Program-made: the position numbers and the translations under genes | Assembly (NCBI RefSeq): GCF_036785885.1 | Contig: NC_092323.1 | Coordinates: 14,578,501 to 14,642,500 of the forward strand | DNA from: Coffea arabica | Lineage: Eukaryota; Streptophyta; Magnoliopsida; Gentianales; Rubiaceae | Length of the DNA stretch: 64,000 nt | Direction: 5' to 3' | Notes under the pieces: model-generated | What the model saw: only the letters and a program-made list of their open reading frames with translations | Told to the model about the DNA's origin: nothing | Database searches by the model: none | Shown: positions 46,766 to 58,711 of the stretch, in pieces | Layout of the letters: every line of letters starts with the position of its first letter | How positions within the stretch are numbered: the first letter of the stretch is position 1

Positions 46766-49225
46766 TCAGAAACACAGATGTGCGGGAATGCTCCCCAGGG
46801 CCATAAGATGCTTAACACTTGATGAGGTTCTAGGATCTTCAGATAAACTAGATATTGCTTGCTTAAGAATCACATTGTTCTTATCAGTTGAATCAGGAAA
46901 AATTCTGTTCTGGATCATTTTTGTGAACAAGTCAAAAGCTGTTCCTGGGTCCGAATTAGATAAATGTGCATCTATTAATGCTACATAAATAAAAGCATCA
47001 GGAATCATGTCCTTCTCCTCCATCTTGAGCAAATATACTAGAGCATCAGAAGTCCTATTGCACTTGCAGAGCCCATTGATTAGGGCCATAAAAGTTATCC
47101 TGTTCGGAGCACACCCAGTTTCTTCCATTTCCATCCAAAGCTTCAGTGCATCACTTGGTCTTTCTGCATTACATAGGCCATCTATTAAAGTAGTGTAAGT
47201 AAAGACATTGGGCTCTCGCTCTTTCTCAGCCATTCTCAATAGGCATAACATGGCCTGATCAATATCACCATTCTTACACCATCCATCGATAAGCAAATTG
47301 TAAGTAACAACTGATGGAACAAGCCCCTTCTCCAGCATCTCATTCAGGAGGTCTTGTGCTTCAGGCAACTTTTGGGCCTTACACAACCCATGTATTAAAA
47401 TATTGTAGGCAACCACGTCAGGGCCATAACCACGCAGACAAATGTCCCTAAACAGCTTCAAAGCTCTGTCTATTTCTTTGATCTTCAAAAGACCATCAAT
47501 AGCTGTAGAATATGCAACCATATCAGGAAGGAAACCTTCTATCACCATTTCATCAAGAAAGTTACAAGCCTCAACTGCTCTCCCATGTTTGCACAGTTTC
47601 TTGATAAGCAGTGTATAGTTTTTTATCCAAGGCTCATGACCACAAGCACGCATATCTCTGACAAGATGAAGGGCCCGGGTAACATTCATTTGCCTGCACA
47701 GGCAACCAAATATGGAATTGTACGTAAAATGTGTCGGCTGGAATCCGAATTCCTTCATCTCAATCAGCAGTTCATAACATTCAGTCAGCCTATCGGCATT
47801 ACTCAAAAAATCAATCATATTATTGTACAGTATTACACTACGGGAACAATTGATTCTATCCATATCTCTGAAGAGACCCAAAGCATCATCTAACTTACCA
47901 CTTGAACAAAGAGCATCAACAATTATCTCAAAGGAAGTGGTGTTAGGGCGAATTGTTTGTCCACCAAATAGTTTGTCCACATCAAGATCGATACCCGATC
48001 CATCATGCATCATTGATCTTAGCAAACAATGAGCTTTGTTAACTAAGCCAATATTGACAAGACCTTTTAAAACAGAATTATACAACAGAAGAATTGATTC
48101 CGCATCTAAATCTTGTGGCCTTTCCTCCAGTAACCGCATGATATCTCTCTCCTCAAGCACACATGATATAAGCTCCGCAACTGTTTTAACATCAGGGTGT
48201 ATACCTAACTCATTAATTTCTGAGTACAACTGCAGAGCTTTCTTAATCTCTTTATTCTTGCACAGACCTCTAATTAGCACATCATAAATTGAAATGTCTG
48301 GACTAATTCCCAGTTTCTGCACTCTATCTAAGAGTTGTATGGCCTTGTCTGCTCTTCCTTCCCCAACAAACCCATGAATCAAGACATAGAAAGTTTTCTC
48401 ATTCAAGTTAATCTTGAGATTATCCATCCTTTCTATCAGCTCAAACGCTTTATCCACCTCACCCAATTTGCTAAAAGACACCGCCAAGATTGAGAAAACA
48501 TGAGCATCAAGCCATCCCTTCTGATGCATTTCATTAAACACATCCAACGCCTGTTGGAACTTCCCTGCATTGCAATAACATTGCAACGCTGGAGTCAAAG
48601 AGTACTTATCAAGCTGCCACCCTAATCCACGCATTTCATTTATTCTAAAGTCAATCAAATCAACATTACCGGACTTCGCAATCACCTCCAAAAGGCAACT
48701 ATAGCTGTAACCATTCAGGACACAAAGATTCAATCTTTTCACCTCATCAAACAAGGCATTAGCTTCCTGAACCAGCCCTTGACTTCCCAAACACCTTAAA
48801 AAGTAACCAAAAGCCCCCGGTGTCATATAACACCTTGAACTCACCAGCTCTGTAGTTAAATCCCTCAGTGAGGCACTTTGTCGAGCATGTGATAGGATTG
48901 AAGCCATGGCATTGTAAGTATAGCAATTGTGCCTGAACCCACATTGACTTGAAGCCCATTTGAAAAACCTATCAGCTATTTTCCAACTCTTGAGCCCTTT
49001 CAAAACGGTTTCAACGATTTCAGTGGTGAGTTTTGACCCCAGAACATTCAGTTCTTGGCCTTCAGGGATAAAGGGTCTCCTTGTGAAGATGGAGATGAGA
49101 CTGTTAGCCAACTGTAATTGGTCTGGATTGGCTTTTGTGCAAATGGGATTCGATAATTGGAAAAGAATGCTGAATTTTTTACACAAGCCATTGAGCAAAT
49201 TGTTGGTTCTTGAAAACAGGGCCAT
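46766..49225 (-). CDS. P-class pentatricopeptide repeat protein, 819 residues, probably mitochondrial
   Basis: Intronless, uninterrupted frame. The N-terminus (MALFSRTNNLLNGLCKKFSI) is rich in Arg/Lys/Ser and lacks acids, as in mitochondrial presequences. From about residue 140 to the end are roughly 16 or more 35-residue PPR motifs, seen as repeats such as VVAYNILIHGLCKAQKLPEA, VTYNLLIDGWCKNGDIDQAM and FTYTTLIDGLCNAERPSDAL. There is no E or DYW tail, so it is the P class, which typically binds organellar RNA for stability, splicing or translation. One weak region (around IMRLLEERPQDLDAESILLL) interrupts the regular array. From memory it resembles Arabidopsis At5g08310, but I hold that orthology at low confidence. 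The start is the first ATG of the frame. Confidence 0.9.
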   Translation of the reverse strand: MALFSRTNNLLNGLCKKFSILFQLSNPICTKANPDQLQLANSLISIFTRRPFIPEGQELNVLGSKLTTEIVETVLKGLKSWKIADRFFKWASSQCGFRHNCYTYNAMASILSHARQSASLRDLTTELVSSRCYMTPGAFGYFLRCLGSQGLVQEANALFDEVKRLNLCVLNGYSYSCLLEVIAKSGNVDLIDFRINEMRGLGWQLDKYSLTPALQCYCNAGKFQQALDVFNEMHQKGWLDAHVFSILAVSFSKLGEVDKAFELIERMDNLKINLNEKTFYVLIHGFVGEGRADKAIQLLDRVQKLGISPDISIYDVLIRGLCKNKEIKKALQLYSEINELGIHPDVKTVAELISCVLEERDIMRLLEERPQDLDAESILLLYNSVLKGLVNIGLVNKAHCLLRSMMHDGSGIDLDVDKLFGGQTIRPNTTSFEIIVDALCSSGKLDDALGLFRDMDRINCSRSVILYNNMIDFLSNADRLTECYELLIEMKEFGFQPTHFTYNSIFGCLCRQMNVTRALHLVRDMRACGHEPWIKNYTLLIKKLCKHGRAVEACNFLDEMVIEGFLPDMVAYSTAIDGLLKIKEIDRALKLFRDICLRGYGPDVVAYNILIHGLCKAQKLPEAQDLLNEMLEKGLVPSVVTYNLLIDGWCKNGDIDQAMLCLLRMAEKEREPNVFTYTTLIDGLCNAERPSDALKLWMEMEETGCAPNRITFMALINGLCKCNRTSDALVYLLKMEEKDMIPDAFIYVALIDAHLSNSDPGTAFDLFTKMIQNRIFPDSTDKNNVILKQAISSLSEDPRTSSSVKHLMALGSIPAHLCF

Positions 49226-51962
49226 TCTTCTGAAAAAGGGATTAGCAATTCAAATGTTAAAACAATTATTAGGGACATTAGCCTTCAGAAACAGGACTGT
49301 TGTTTTGAGTGTCGAGGGTCATCTTTCTCAGGATTCAAAATTCAAATGACCAACTGCTTCAGATCAATCTACTAGTTAGAATTTATTATTTTGACTGTTA
49401 AAATTCAAGTAAAGATGTATTAGGAATGTTTTAACAAATAAATAAGGATAAACCCTTTTTAGTGTGTGAGAAAAAAAAATTCTGTTTTAGTTGATGAAGA
49501 GGGAACTAAAATTTTTCTGTCTTTTTCTTTTGTTATTCTTAGTAGGTGAAGAAAATATAGGATCTATATCTATATAAATTTGAGAAGGGATTTTTAGCAA
49601 CAAGCCTCCACACATCTTCCCACTATCGATTCTATTTTTCTAGCATTTCACATTTAACTTAATTTATAAAATATATTTCTCTTTAACTTCCATATCTACT
49701 ATTCACATTTGAAATTGTTGGTTATTTTTTAAAATCATTTCATTTCAAATTGTTAGTTAATGTGCATGTTACCTTATTTGAACTTCAACTTATCACGTTT
49801 CCGATTGCCTTGCATTATTTATGATTCAACTCCAATTAAAACTTCTATAAGACCATAACAAGAGATAACAAATATAATATCTTTTCATGCTTTCTTATTA
49901 ATTTAAATAAGTAAGTTTATTTACACTCCATTTTTGTTATTCACACTTCAATAATCATTTTGATCATATAGTTTTCATTAATTAGACTATATGATAAAGC
50001 AAATGGTGGAATTGCAAATAATAAAAAATGGAGTGCAAATAACATTTACCTAAGTAAGAAGTGGCTTCCGTGCCTTTCTAATTTAAATAAGTAAGAAGTG
50101 GCTCCACTTATATAGGAATTTGGTTTGAAGTTTATTAGTGGGAGGGTAGATAAAGAGAAAACATTCCCAAACTTAGTAAAAGTAAAAAAGTAAATGATAA
50201 TATTTTATCTTTTAACATAGTAATCCTAAGTAAAAGAGCAAAATTAAATAGAAAAACAAAAAGGAAATAATGTCGTGGATTTAAAAAATCAAGAATTGTA
50301 CCATTCATGAAATTTAAATTATGAAATCATTAAATAAAAAACAAAGTACTACTGGCCTTTTAACGTGGAAATTTTTTTTTGAAATGTTCATTTTTGATAA
50401 AAATAATGATAATAACAACACCAATTCTACCAAAAATCTTTTAAAAAAATAACATTATAGTTTAAGAGAAAAATATAGAACATTCGACCCTAAAATACTA
50501 CTTAATTTGTATATATCTGGCCCAAATTTGACCCTGATTAGATTTGAATAAGAGTGCAAAACCCAAACACTAAAGATAACTTTTGGTATCATTAATTATT
50601 TTATGTATTCTTATTGCTGTCTTCATATGTAAATATGTATTTGCTATGTTAAATATATATATATATATATTAATTGCAGTACTTGAGGATATTACAGATA
50701 TTATCAGTTTTTCATTTCCATTTTTAGATACTAATAATTGCAACCATTGTAATCAATTTTCAATTTTATATTTTCATTATGATAGGTAAAGTTAAATATA
50801 TTGGGTCGCAAGGATATGAATTTAGAGGTTGGGTATGGGGGGAGGAGTGAGGGAAGAAAATGATGAGGACTTGAAAAGTGGCGAGAAAGGTTGAAAAAGA
50901 AATGTGGGTTACAAGGATGGGCGGAGAAAGGAGAAAAGAAGAAAGGGGGGTATGACATAGATGAAAAAGAATAATAATAATAGAGAGAGTGGTACCATGA
51001 TAGAAAATACGAAAGTCGTAGGAGACATCTCATGACTAGCTAGCGGATAAGAGAAGAGGGAAATGATGGTGATTTTTAATAATTTTGAAAACTCTAAAAA
51101 CATATATTACATAGATTTTTTTAAATATACGTTAAAGTTTATGAAAAATGCTAATCTAAATGCAGTCAACAATTTTAGCTATACAAGATAGGAGAAAGAT
51201 TTTTTTTTCTAAAAATGAAAGAAAATAAATTGGTTATAATTTATTTTGTTATATTATAAGTTTTGATATATGGGTATAACATAATATGTTTTGTCGGGTA
51301 CTGATAAATTGACTTTTTTTTAAGAAAACTCTTCTCACCTTACCATCCAACCAACACTCTCCTTAAATGTGTTAACAATTCCTCTATCATGTAAATCATT
51401 ATAAATTAAAATTTTTTCAACATGTTAAGCATACACTTCTTTAAAATTTTTAGTCTATATATATATGTATTATTCTGTACCACAATATCTAAATATATAT
51501 AATATTATTTTGATTTGAAATGTAATCCCGTGCATAGCACGGGTCAAAATACTAGTTTAAAAAATGGGAGGAGAATGGGGAATTTGAAAACATAATTCCT
51601 CGGCTTTAACGTAAATCAAGACTTTCTCTACTAAAGAGAGTATTATATACTTGAAAGGTTTGGCATAAATGTGTTTAGTTTAAAAGTAAATCATTTTTAA
51701 AAATAAATTCTTTATCACTCTCTACTCTCTAGACACATTTCCGAACCACTTGTTGACTTTTTTATAAATTTCTAACTTCAAATGCATTATATTATAAAAA
51801 GTGGTACAGTGAATGATAAAAAAAATATTTTTTAAACAATTATATTGGAATTATTATGGATCTCACTTTGACTTTGCTTTAAGATTAACTCCTAATGTTT
51901 CATCATAAGTTCATTCACAAAAAGGGGGGGGGAGGGAGGGGGCGCTGAAATATTAATTGGAA
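49226..51962. other. AT-rich intergenic desert downstream of the PPR start
   Basis: The PPR promoter should lie within the first few hundred bases. The remainder is AT-rich, with a (TA)n tract at about 50655-50670, a purine-rich block at about 50820-50990 and a G-rich run at about 51923-51941. A MITE-like segment at about 51660-51845 shares AAAAAGTGGTACAGTGA-type words with other AT-rich MITEs here. No gene. Confidence 0.4.
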
Positions 51963-53409
51963 AGGAAAATCGTTCAAAACGTCTCTCACATTTTGCAAAA
52001 TAATTTTTTTCGTCCCTCACTTTTAAAAGTGTAATTTTACGTCCCTTACAAATTCACATTGATTAAATTTTGTTCCTACCTAGGTTTCCGACTAGTTTTT
52101 GGTCGAAATCTATCATGTGTCTTGCAAGTGATTATTTTTTAAGGGCAAAATTATCAAATCAAATTTTACATAAGTCGATTCATAGTCCCTTACATTTCAC
52201 AAAATGAATTTTTTCGTCCCTCATATTTCACAAATGAATTTTTTATCCTTCACATTTTTCAAAATGGATTTTTTCATCTCTCATTGATCATGTATGCGAA
52301 TAGTTTTTTTTAAACCCATGTATATATCTATTTAATTTTACCTGAGTAATACAAATAGCATGTAATATATATCTATTTGATTTCGCACAGGCAAAATAAA
52401 AAAGAGATATATTACATGATATTCGTACTATTTAGGTAAAATTAAATAGATATATACATGGATTTAAAAAAATTGTTAATTTTTCACTCATATTCATTTC
52501 GTTTTACTCGAAAATTGAAACGAAGAAAACATTTAATCCTAAACATTATCAAGTGTTTATATCAAAATAAATTTGAACAGAAAAAATAAATAAAAGAAAA
52601 GTATGACAAAAAGAAGTAAATGATTGGCACTTTCAAATTTTAAAACAATCACAAGGTAAATAATTCAACTGTTGGTCTTAAAAGTGGCAAGTAAAAATTT
52701 CAAATTTAAATTGGAATTTGCTAGCACTGCTATGGAATTCGAACTAGAACCCATTAATAAGATGACCTTATTTTACAATTCAATAAATAAATTATTACCA
52801 AAAGAGAAAAGCCACAAATATTGAATAGATTCACATGGTGAAATCATATAGATATATACATGGGTTTAAAATAAAATTCTTAGTTTTAAACCCCTGTATA
52901 TATCTATTGAATAGTATGTGTACAACTATGATTAGTCTGTTTGGATAAAATCAAATAGAAATATATCACATGCTATTTGTACTATTCAGGTGAAATCAAA
53001 TAAATAAATATATATATATGTTTAAAGAAAAAATATTATTCATACACATGATCAATGGGGGATGAAAAAATTTATTTTGAAAAATATGAGGGATGAAAAA
53101 ATTCATTTTATGAAATCTGAGGGACGAAATAATTCATTTTGTAAAATGTTAGGGACGAAAAAAATTCATTTTGTGAAATGTGAGAGACTATAAATCGGAT
53201 TATATAAAATTTGATTTGACAATTTGCCCTTAAAAAATGATTATGTACAAGGCACATGATGGATTCTGACAAAAAATTAGTTGGAAACTTAAATAGGAAC
53301 CAAATTTGACCAATATGAATTTTTAAGAAACATAAAATTACACGTTTAAAAATGGGGAACGAAAAAAGTCATTTCACTAAATGTGAGGGATGTTTTGAAC
53401 GATTTTCCC
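51963..53409. mobile_element. Long-terminal-inverted-repeat element, Mutator-type by target duplication (1447 bp)
   Basis: The outer arms (about 51963-52440 and 52970-53409) are inverted repeats of more than 400 bases, starting RGGAAAATCGTTCAAAACG and ending TGAACGATTTTCCC. They contain repeated TTCGTCCCTCAC-like words. The flanks TAATTGGAA (51954-51962) and TACTTGGAA (53410-53418) form a 9-bp duplication with one mismatch, the Mutator length. No transposase frame is present. The whole can fold into a large hairpin. Confidence 0.8.
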
Positions 53410-53732
53410 TACTTGGAATGCTCTTTTTCTAAATCAATTTTTCTTTGAGGAAAAGCTAAATATAGGAAATACTTAGAAGGAGAGAGTTGCAAATTAGTTG
53501 AAAAGTAGGATTGAGTGATGGTTTAGTAGAATGAGCATCTGGGATCAAATTAATTTAAGGTGAGATAGCAAAATTTTTTTTTTTTTTACTAAAATAAGGA
53601 AAAAATCGTTTTCTGTACAATACAAACTTGGAATGATATGTCATTTAACAATAGTTAGTATGTAGTAAGAAAAAATGCTTTTATATCTTTAATAGGGCGA
53701 ATTTCTATAAATAATGTTAATATGAGAAAAGT

Positions 53733-54850
53733 CGGAGTAGTGTTGTCCCAGGAGTTGTGCTGATGTAAGGGTCACCGCATTTCAAATAATCGGCAATCGA
53801 GAAAATAATTTTTTTCTTTTTCCTTTTCTGGTCCACAAGAAATGACTAGAAAATTTTTTTTTTGTAAAGATGCTCGGCGATGAATAAATTTTATTTTTTT
53901 AAAACTAAACCCCAAACTCTAATTATCAACCATAAACCTTAAACCCTAATTTATAAACCATAAATCCTAATGTATAAACCCTAAACCCTAATTCATAAAT
54001 CTTAAACCCTAAATCATAATTTATCAACGCTAAACCCAAAATTAATCTTAGAATGTATAATGCTTTAAAGCAAAAATTACGTTAAAAACATGCTATTTGG
54101 TTTTCAGCATTAATCGGTGATCAAATATTGATGAATGGGTAAAAGCGAGGTTTAGATTCCAAATTGAAATACAAAAATTAATTTAAATTTATGACGCTGC
54201 ATCCTAATTATTAAAGTTTTTTACATTTACGAAGTACCATAAATAATGTAGCATCAACTATAAATGTCTAATATAACAAAGTAAAAAGTATTGTCATTGT
54301 TTAAAGCTACAAATCACCAATGAACACTACAAATTGTAATCACCCATCAATGCGCCTCTTGCCTCTATCGTGTTGGAAAATAGAGCAATCGCATCTCCAT
54401 TGCACTCTCAGATGTGGCAGATCTTGCTGCAGCTGTAGCCGCTTAGACCTCCCAAGTAGTGTTTCAGGCATTTGTTCATCCTCGTCATCTTCAGAGGGGT
54501 CCACCATAGGAGTCTAACTGCATCTCGACCAGGAAAGATTTGTAGATATAGTGGAAAGGCCTTGATCAATAGTGTTGGAACTACGCCGCATCCAAAATTG
54601 GATGTGGCTAAATATTCGCCGCAATGCGGTGTCTTCAATTTTTTTTCAAAAAATATTCACACCATTGATCAACTTGTGATCAACGATGCACAAGTTAAGC
54701 CACATCCAAATCTGGATGTGGCTAAGCAATGCAGTTATTGGCAATTTTTTTTAAATTATTATTCTTTTAAATTGCTATGCCACTTAAAAAATCAAAAATA
54801 AATTCAATTTCCCTTAACGCCGGCAGCCCCTACTACAGCACTAATTTGTT
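53733..54850. mobile_element. Possible non-autonomous DNA element with telomere-like repeats and hairpins
   Basis: Left end GTAGTGTTGTCCCAGG...GTAAGGG and right end CCCTTAACG...CTACAGCAC are imperfect inverted repeats. Inside are a degenerate telomere-like array (53901-54040), a short coding-like - strand segment (about 54350-54510) and two near-identical 24-base hairpins (54585-54608 and 54699-54722). Ends and target duplication are not proven, so this is a tentative grouping. Confidence 0.3.
53901..54040. repeat. Degenerate telomere-like repeats (AAACCCTAA words)
   Basis: Variants of TAAACCCTAATT and AAACCTTAAACCC recur about every 20 bases. Exact CCCTAAACCCTAA occurs once. The plant telomere unit is TTTAGGG, here on the - strand. 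The irregular spacing argues against a true interstitial telomere and for a low-complexity derivative. Confidence 0.65.
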
Positions 54851-54994
54851 CAAAATACCAAATTTGTCATGGTTTCTTATTTGACAGTATTTACAGAAAT
54901 TTGCCTTTAACAGTCTTTAGAGAGACAAGGCCGATATTTTTTTTTAATTTTTGGAAGACATATATAGTTAGAAAAGAAAAGTAAAAAGAAATAA

Positions 54995-56050
54995 GGGTTA
55001 AGTGTAAAGTGCACCCATGAACTATGCTTGGTTAGCGACTTACCCTCTAAACTATCAATTGTAGAGATTTGCGCCTTAATATATTACCGATTTCGTTGTA
55101 GATTGTTTAAAATTAGGTGGTGTGACAAATTTATCCCTAATTAAATGACCAACTACCTAAATTATCCACATCTCTCCTATGTTTTTCTCTTCTAAAGTCT
55201 AAACTCACTAGTAACCTTCCTTTTTCTCCTCCTCTAAATGACACCACTAAATTATTATCCGTCCCATTCCTCACATCAAACTCCCTAATATGGATCGCTC
55301 TTCACCTTCCCACTCAAATCTACCTTTGTAGCCCCCTAACTTCATAGACCTATCATTACCTCCCTCTTTTGAGTGCCTTCTCTTTGAATTTTCATTGTTT
55401 CTCAAGTTCCAAAATCACAACCCACTTCAAATTTGCCAACCCACATTACTACTAGCCGATCTCCCGACACTTTTGATTCAAGAGGCCCAAATCCCATCAT
55501 TTTTCATCCTTTTAATTTCTGTAATTGTCTATGTTGTTGGGTGTTTTTATTTCTACTTGCTGCACATTGAAATTTGATTTAGTATGCGATTGGTTCTACA
55601 TAAGATAAGATTGTATTATGGGTTTTGCTATTTGAAGATTTGGTGTGGATTTATGGTATCTTCAACTTTTTGCATTGTTACTGATGGGTTTTTAGCCCTG
55701 ATATAAAGCCTTGATTTTGATATAGTTTTATATAATCTAGTATTGATTTTTATTCTTCAATTGCAGGGGTTCAATGGTAGGTATTTTGGTGTAGTGGTAA
55801 TGGCAAGATGTGTAGGATTTTTTATGGTTGAAAAAAAAGATCAAATAGATTAAAGAAAGGGGTATTCTAGGAAACAGATTATTTGTGGGGTTATTGTTGT
55901 CCTTTCAATAAATAATTACTAGTCACGTTAATTTAATTGGACCAATGTGCTCAAAATTCAAAGTATAAGATAGTAAATTACTACAATTGATAGTATAGAA
56001 GGCAAGTTGCTAATTGAGCATAGTTAGAGGGTGCATTTTGCATCTAACCC
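54995..56050. mobile_element. Mutator-type element with 9-bp target duplication (1056 bp)
   Basis: Terminal inverted repeats begin GGGTTAAGTGTAAAGTGCACC and end GTGCATTTTGCATCTAACCC; they match through CAACTTGCC, CTATCAATTGTAG and further, over at least 70 bases. Target duplication AAGAAATAA is perfect at 54986-54994 and 56051-56059. The interior (about 55200-55850) is not inverted-repeat and includes a 60-codon open frame (55395-55577) with no known domain. It may be filler or a captured host fragment. Confidence 0.87.
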
Positions 56051-56078
56051 AAGAAATAATTGACAATAATACCAGGAA

Positions 56079-56210
56079 TTTTTTTTTTGGCCCTTCCACC
56101 TCTCTCCACGTCCTTCTAGCCTCCAACTGTTAGGTATAAGATTTGAACCTTAACTCTAACACTGAGAAAGACCATAGAAGCCTTCCCTTAACTGCCGACC
56201 CTAGTGGTTT
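56079..56210 (-). mobile_element. SINE-like element immediately beside the Mutator-type element
   Basis: On the - strand a B-box-like GGTTCAAATCTTATACC lies about 50 bases below the 5' end, and the 3' tail is the T run at 56079-56088. Flanks ATAATACCAGGAA (56066-56078) and ATAATACTCGAAA (56211-56223) could be a worn 13-bp target duplication (10 of 13 match). Confidence 0.5.
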
Positions 56211-56223
56211 ATAATACTCGAAA

Positions 56224-58711
56224 AATTAAGAAATTTTTTGTGCTATAATTGAGAATAAGTATCTGAGATGGATTGTAATGGACAAACTAAAAACCAAACA
56301 TGGCCAGATTTAACTATTTTGCTACTTATGTCTTCTGTGAAAGCATCCCACTTTACAAAGTTCAACCACAGTTATGGAAATTGCTTGATATTTCCAAACA
56401 TGAATGGTTCTTCTTGCCTTTCTCCAAAAATTTCCCTTTCCTTCTCTTTCTTTCTTTCTTTTTTTTTTTCCATCCCTACAATCTCTTTTAATTGATTAAC
56501 GCAATACTTCCTCCTCAAGAACCCAAGATAATATAAATAATATAGAATTATGCACTTTCACTACAAATCCCAAGAACCCCATTAAACTCCTTCTCAAGTT
56601 TTAGTCTCTTAATAATAATAATAAAAAAGGAGCTGTTTAGTGTCATCTTCTTCAACAGATGCCAAGCAGGTATTTGCATTAATCCCTACCTTCAACTTTC
56701 CAAGAAACTCACATGCACGAAAAGCACGCGCACACACACTATATATATATATATATACTTTCCCCGTTAAAGAGGAGTATACTTTCAAGAGATTCTGCAG
56801 TGGTTTCGTATCCTCAGGTTAAATAAGGGTTTTTTTAACCTAAAGTAACAACTTCAATCATTTAAAATACAGACCACCATCATCATTGAGGAATACAAAT
56901 TGAACGCAGAGCATATAGAGTACAGGTAAAACCAGGATGAACAAATTGTCGTTGTCTATTGGAATTATTGGGGAAATTGTGAGAAAAAAAACCCATTGAT
57001 ACATGCATGGAAGTATTTTCTCCCTCAAAAGTAGTTCTGATTGAATCAAAGTCAGTCCATAAAGTATATAAGATCTACATTTGGTAAATTTCCAAAATTC
57101 CACTAATTCTTGTTATAGTGAAATGTTTGTCTAATTGAAATATTTGTTGAAGAAAGAATGTTCTACTAAGTGAATTATAATTATTGAACAATAAGTACAT
57201 GTGAAATATTCTCTGTTGGATGGACCTTCAAAAGCGTAATTTTTGTTATCTTTCATTTTTGATATATCTACAATTTTTGTTCACGTTTCTTGCATCTGTT
57301 TTATGCAATAATATGGTATGAAAGTACGAATTTTTTTTATATATATATAAAAAATACATGTATTCATGTTTTACGATTTGATTTAGGTACATAAGTGATG
57401 TTTAGGCGGTGTCTTAATTAATTAGGATTCTTGATCCGAGTCCAAATTGAATTGGGAAGTTTCTCCAAATTAGAGTTGGTATTGGACTTCAACTCCTTTA
57501 CGTTCCTCCTTTTGTTGTCCTTAATTGCTTATTTACTTCTATCTAAGTAGTAGTGATCCCTATTTTTAATTTAATAGCTATTGAAATCAAAAAAGAAAAA
57601 GTCTTCTGCCTCTCTCTAAGAAGTTGTCTGCCGTCTCTTGTCCACGGTACTTGTGTTTATTTCTGGCTTTGAGTTTTTTATTTTTGGTCTTGCGTTTTTC
57701 ATTTTTTGGTTCCGCATTTATATATATTTGGTTTTTTTTTTATTTGTTCCAATAGGGGAGGGGTGGGATTTAAGAAATAGACGGGGGAGGGCCGGATTTT
57801 GCATTTTTATTTGTTTATTCATATAAATTATATGATTTGGGGTGGATTTATTCCTTGTAAGCATATGTTTATGACTGTAAACGTTTTGATATGCTACTGA
57901 TAAATCTTGTTGATATAAGGCTAATGGTGATGATTTTTGCATGGTAGCCATTATACATAGAGACTGTGTTTAGACAGTCTCCATCTGTTTTTGAGAAAAT
58001 AGTTACCTTTCTTACAAAGATATTGACAGGTTTGAAAACCCATATTTATACGAAGAAAAAAACAAAAAACAAATATCAAACATATGAAGTGGCTATGCAT
58101 AACAATTTGGAGTTGCTTGAGTTGAAAGTTTGATCTTATCACGTTCATATAATACGATAATATGATCTTTTTAATTTGAATTTGCCAATTAAATATATTT
58201 GTTTTCGCATGTGATGAATTGTAGATATCTAGTGCAATTAACGTTATCAGCTATACTAAATTAAATTCCTTCCTGTTTGGATATAGATTTCCTGATTGGT
58301 CACTAGCTATTCTCGAATATGGGATTTTTTTTTTCTCTAGGGTATGCACATTATGGATTTCCTGAAAAGATTTGACTTCAAAAATCTAGTCTTATGAAAC
58401 CCTTTCATGATTTGTTTCCAGTACTGTTTATTCTGCGATTTTAGAAGTATTCTTGAAGAGTGGCTAAATTCAAACCCTTCAATCTTAAGTCAAGTCTAAA
58501 GTTTTAATGTTAACTTCACAAGCAACTGATGCATAGGAAATTGATTTAGCTTGGGCATGATTGCTGGGATTTCAGTATCTGGGATGCCTTCATCCCTGGT
58601 GCTAGCTAGTGTTGGTTGTTGACATTGTTGTGCTTAATTCTTACCATTATAGAATGAAGAGTGACTAAAATTGTTTGCTTTTCAATGGACAGGTTTTATA
58701 TAAACAGTAAG
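56224..58711. other. Spacer and probable 5' region of the 58.7-kb gene
   Basis: No conserved coding sequence. A CA/TA microsatellite lies at about 56729-56756. A G-rich leader-like segment at 57750-57790 and an acceptor-like TGGACAG at 58686-58692 suggest that the next gene has a 5' UTR exon and a long intron. This is inference. Confidence 0.35.

Noticed and set aside
46788-49349. Several + strand open frames of 60-130 codons opposite the PPR gene
   Set aside because: They are shadows of the long PPR frame on the - strand. None has its own motifs.
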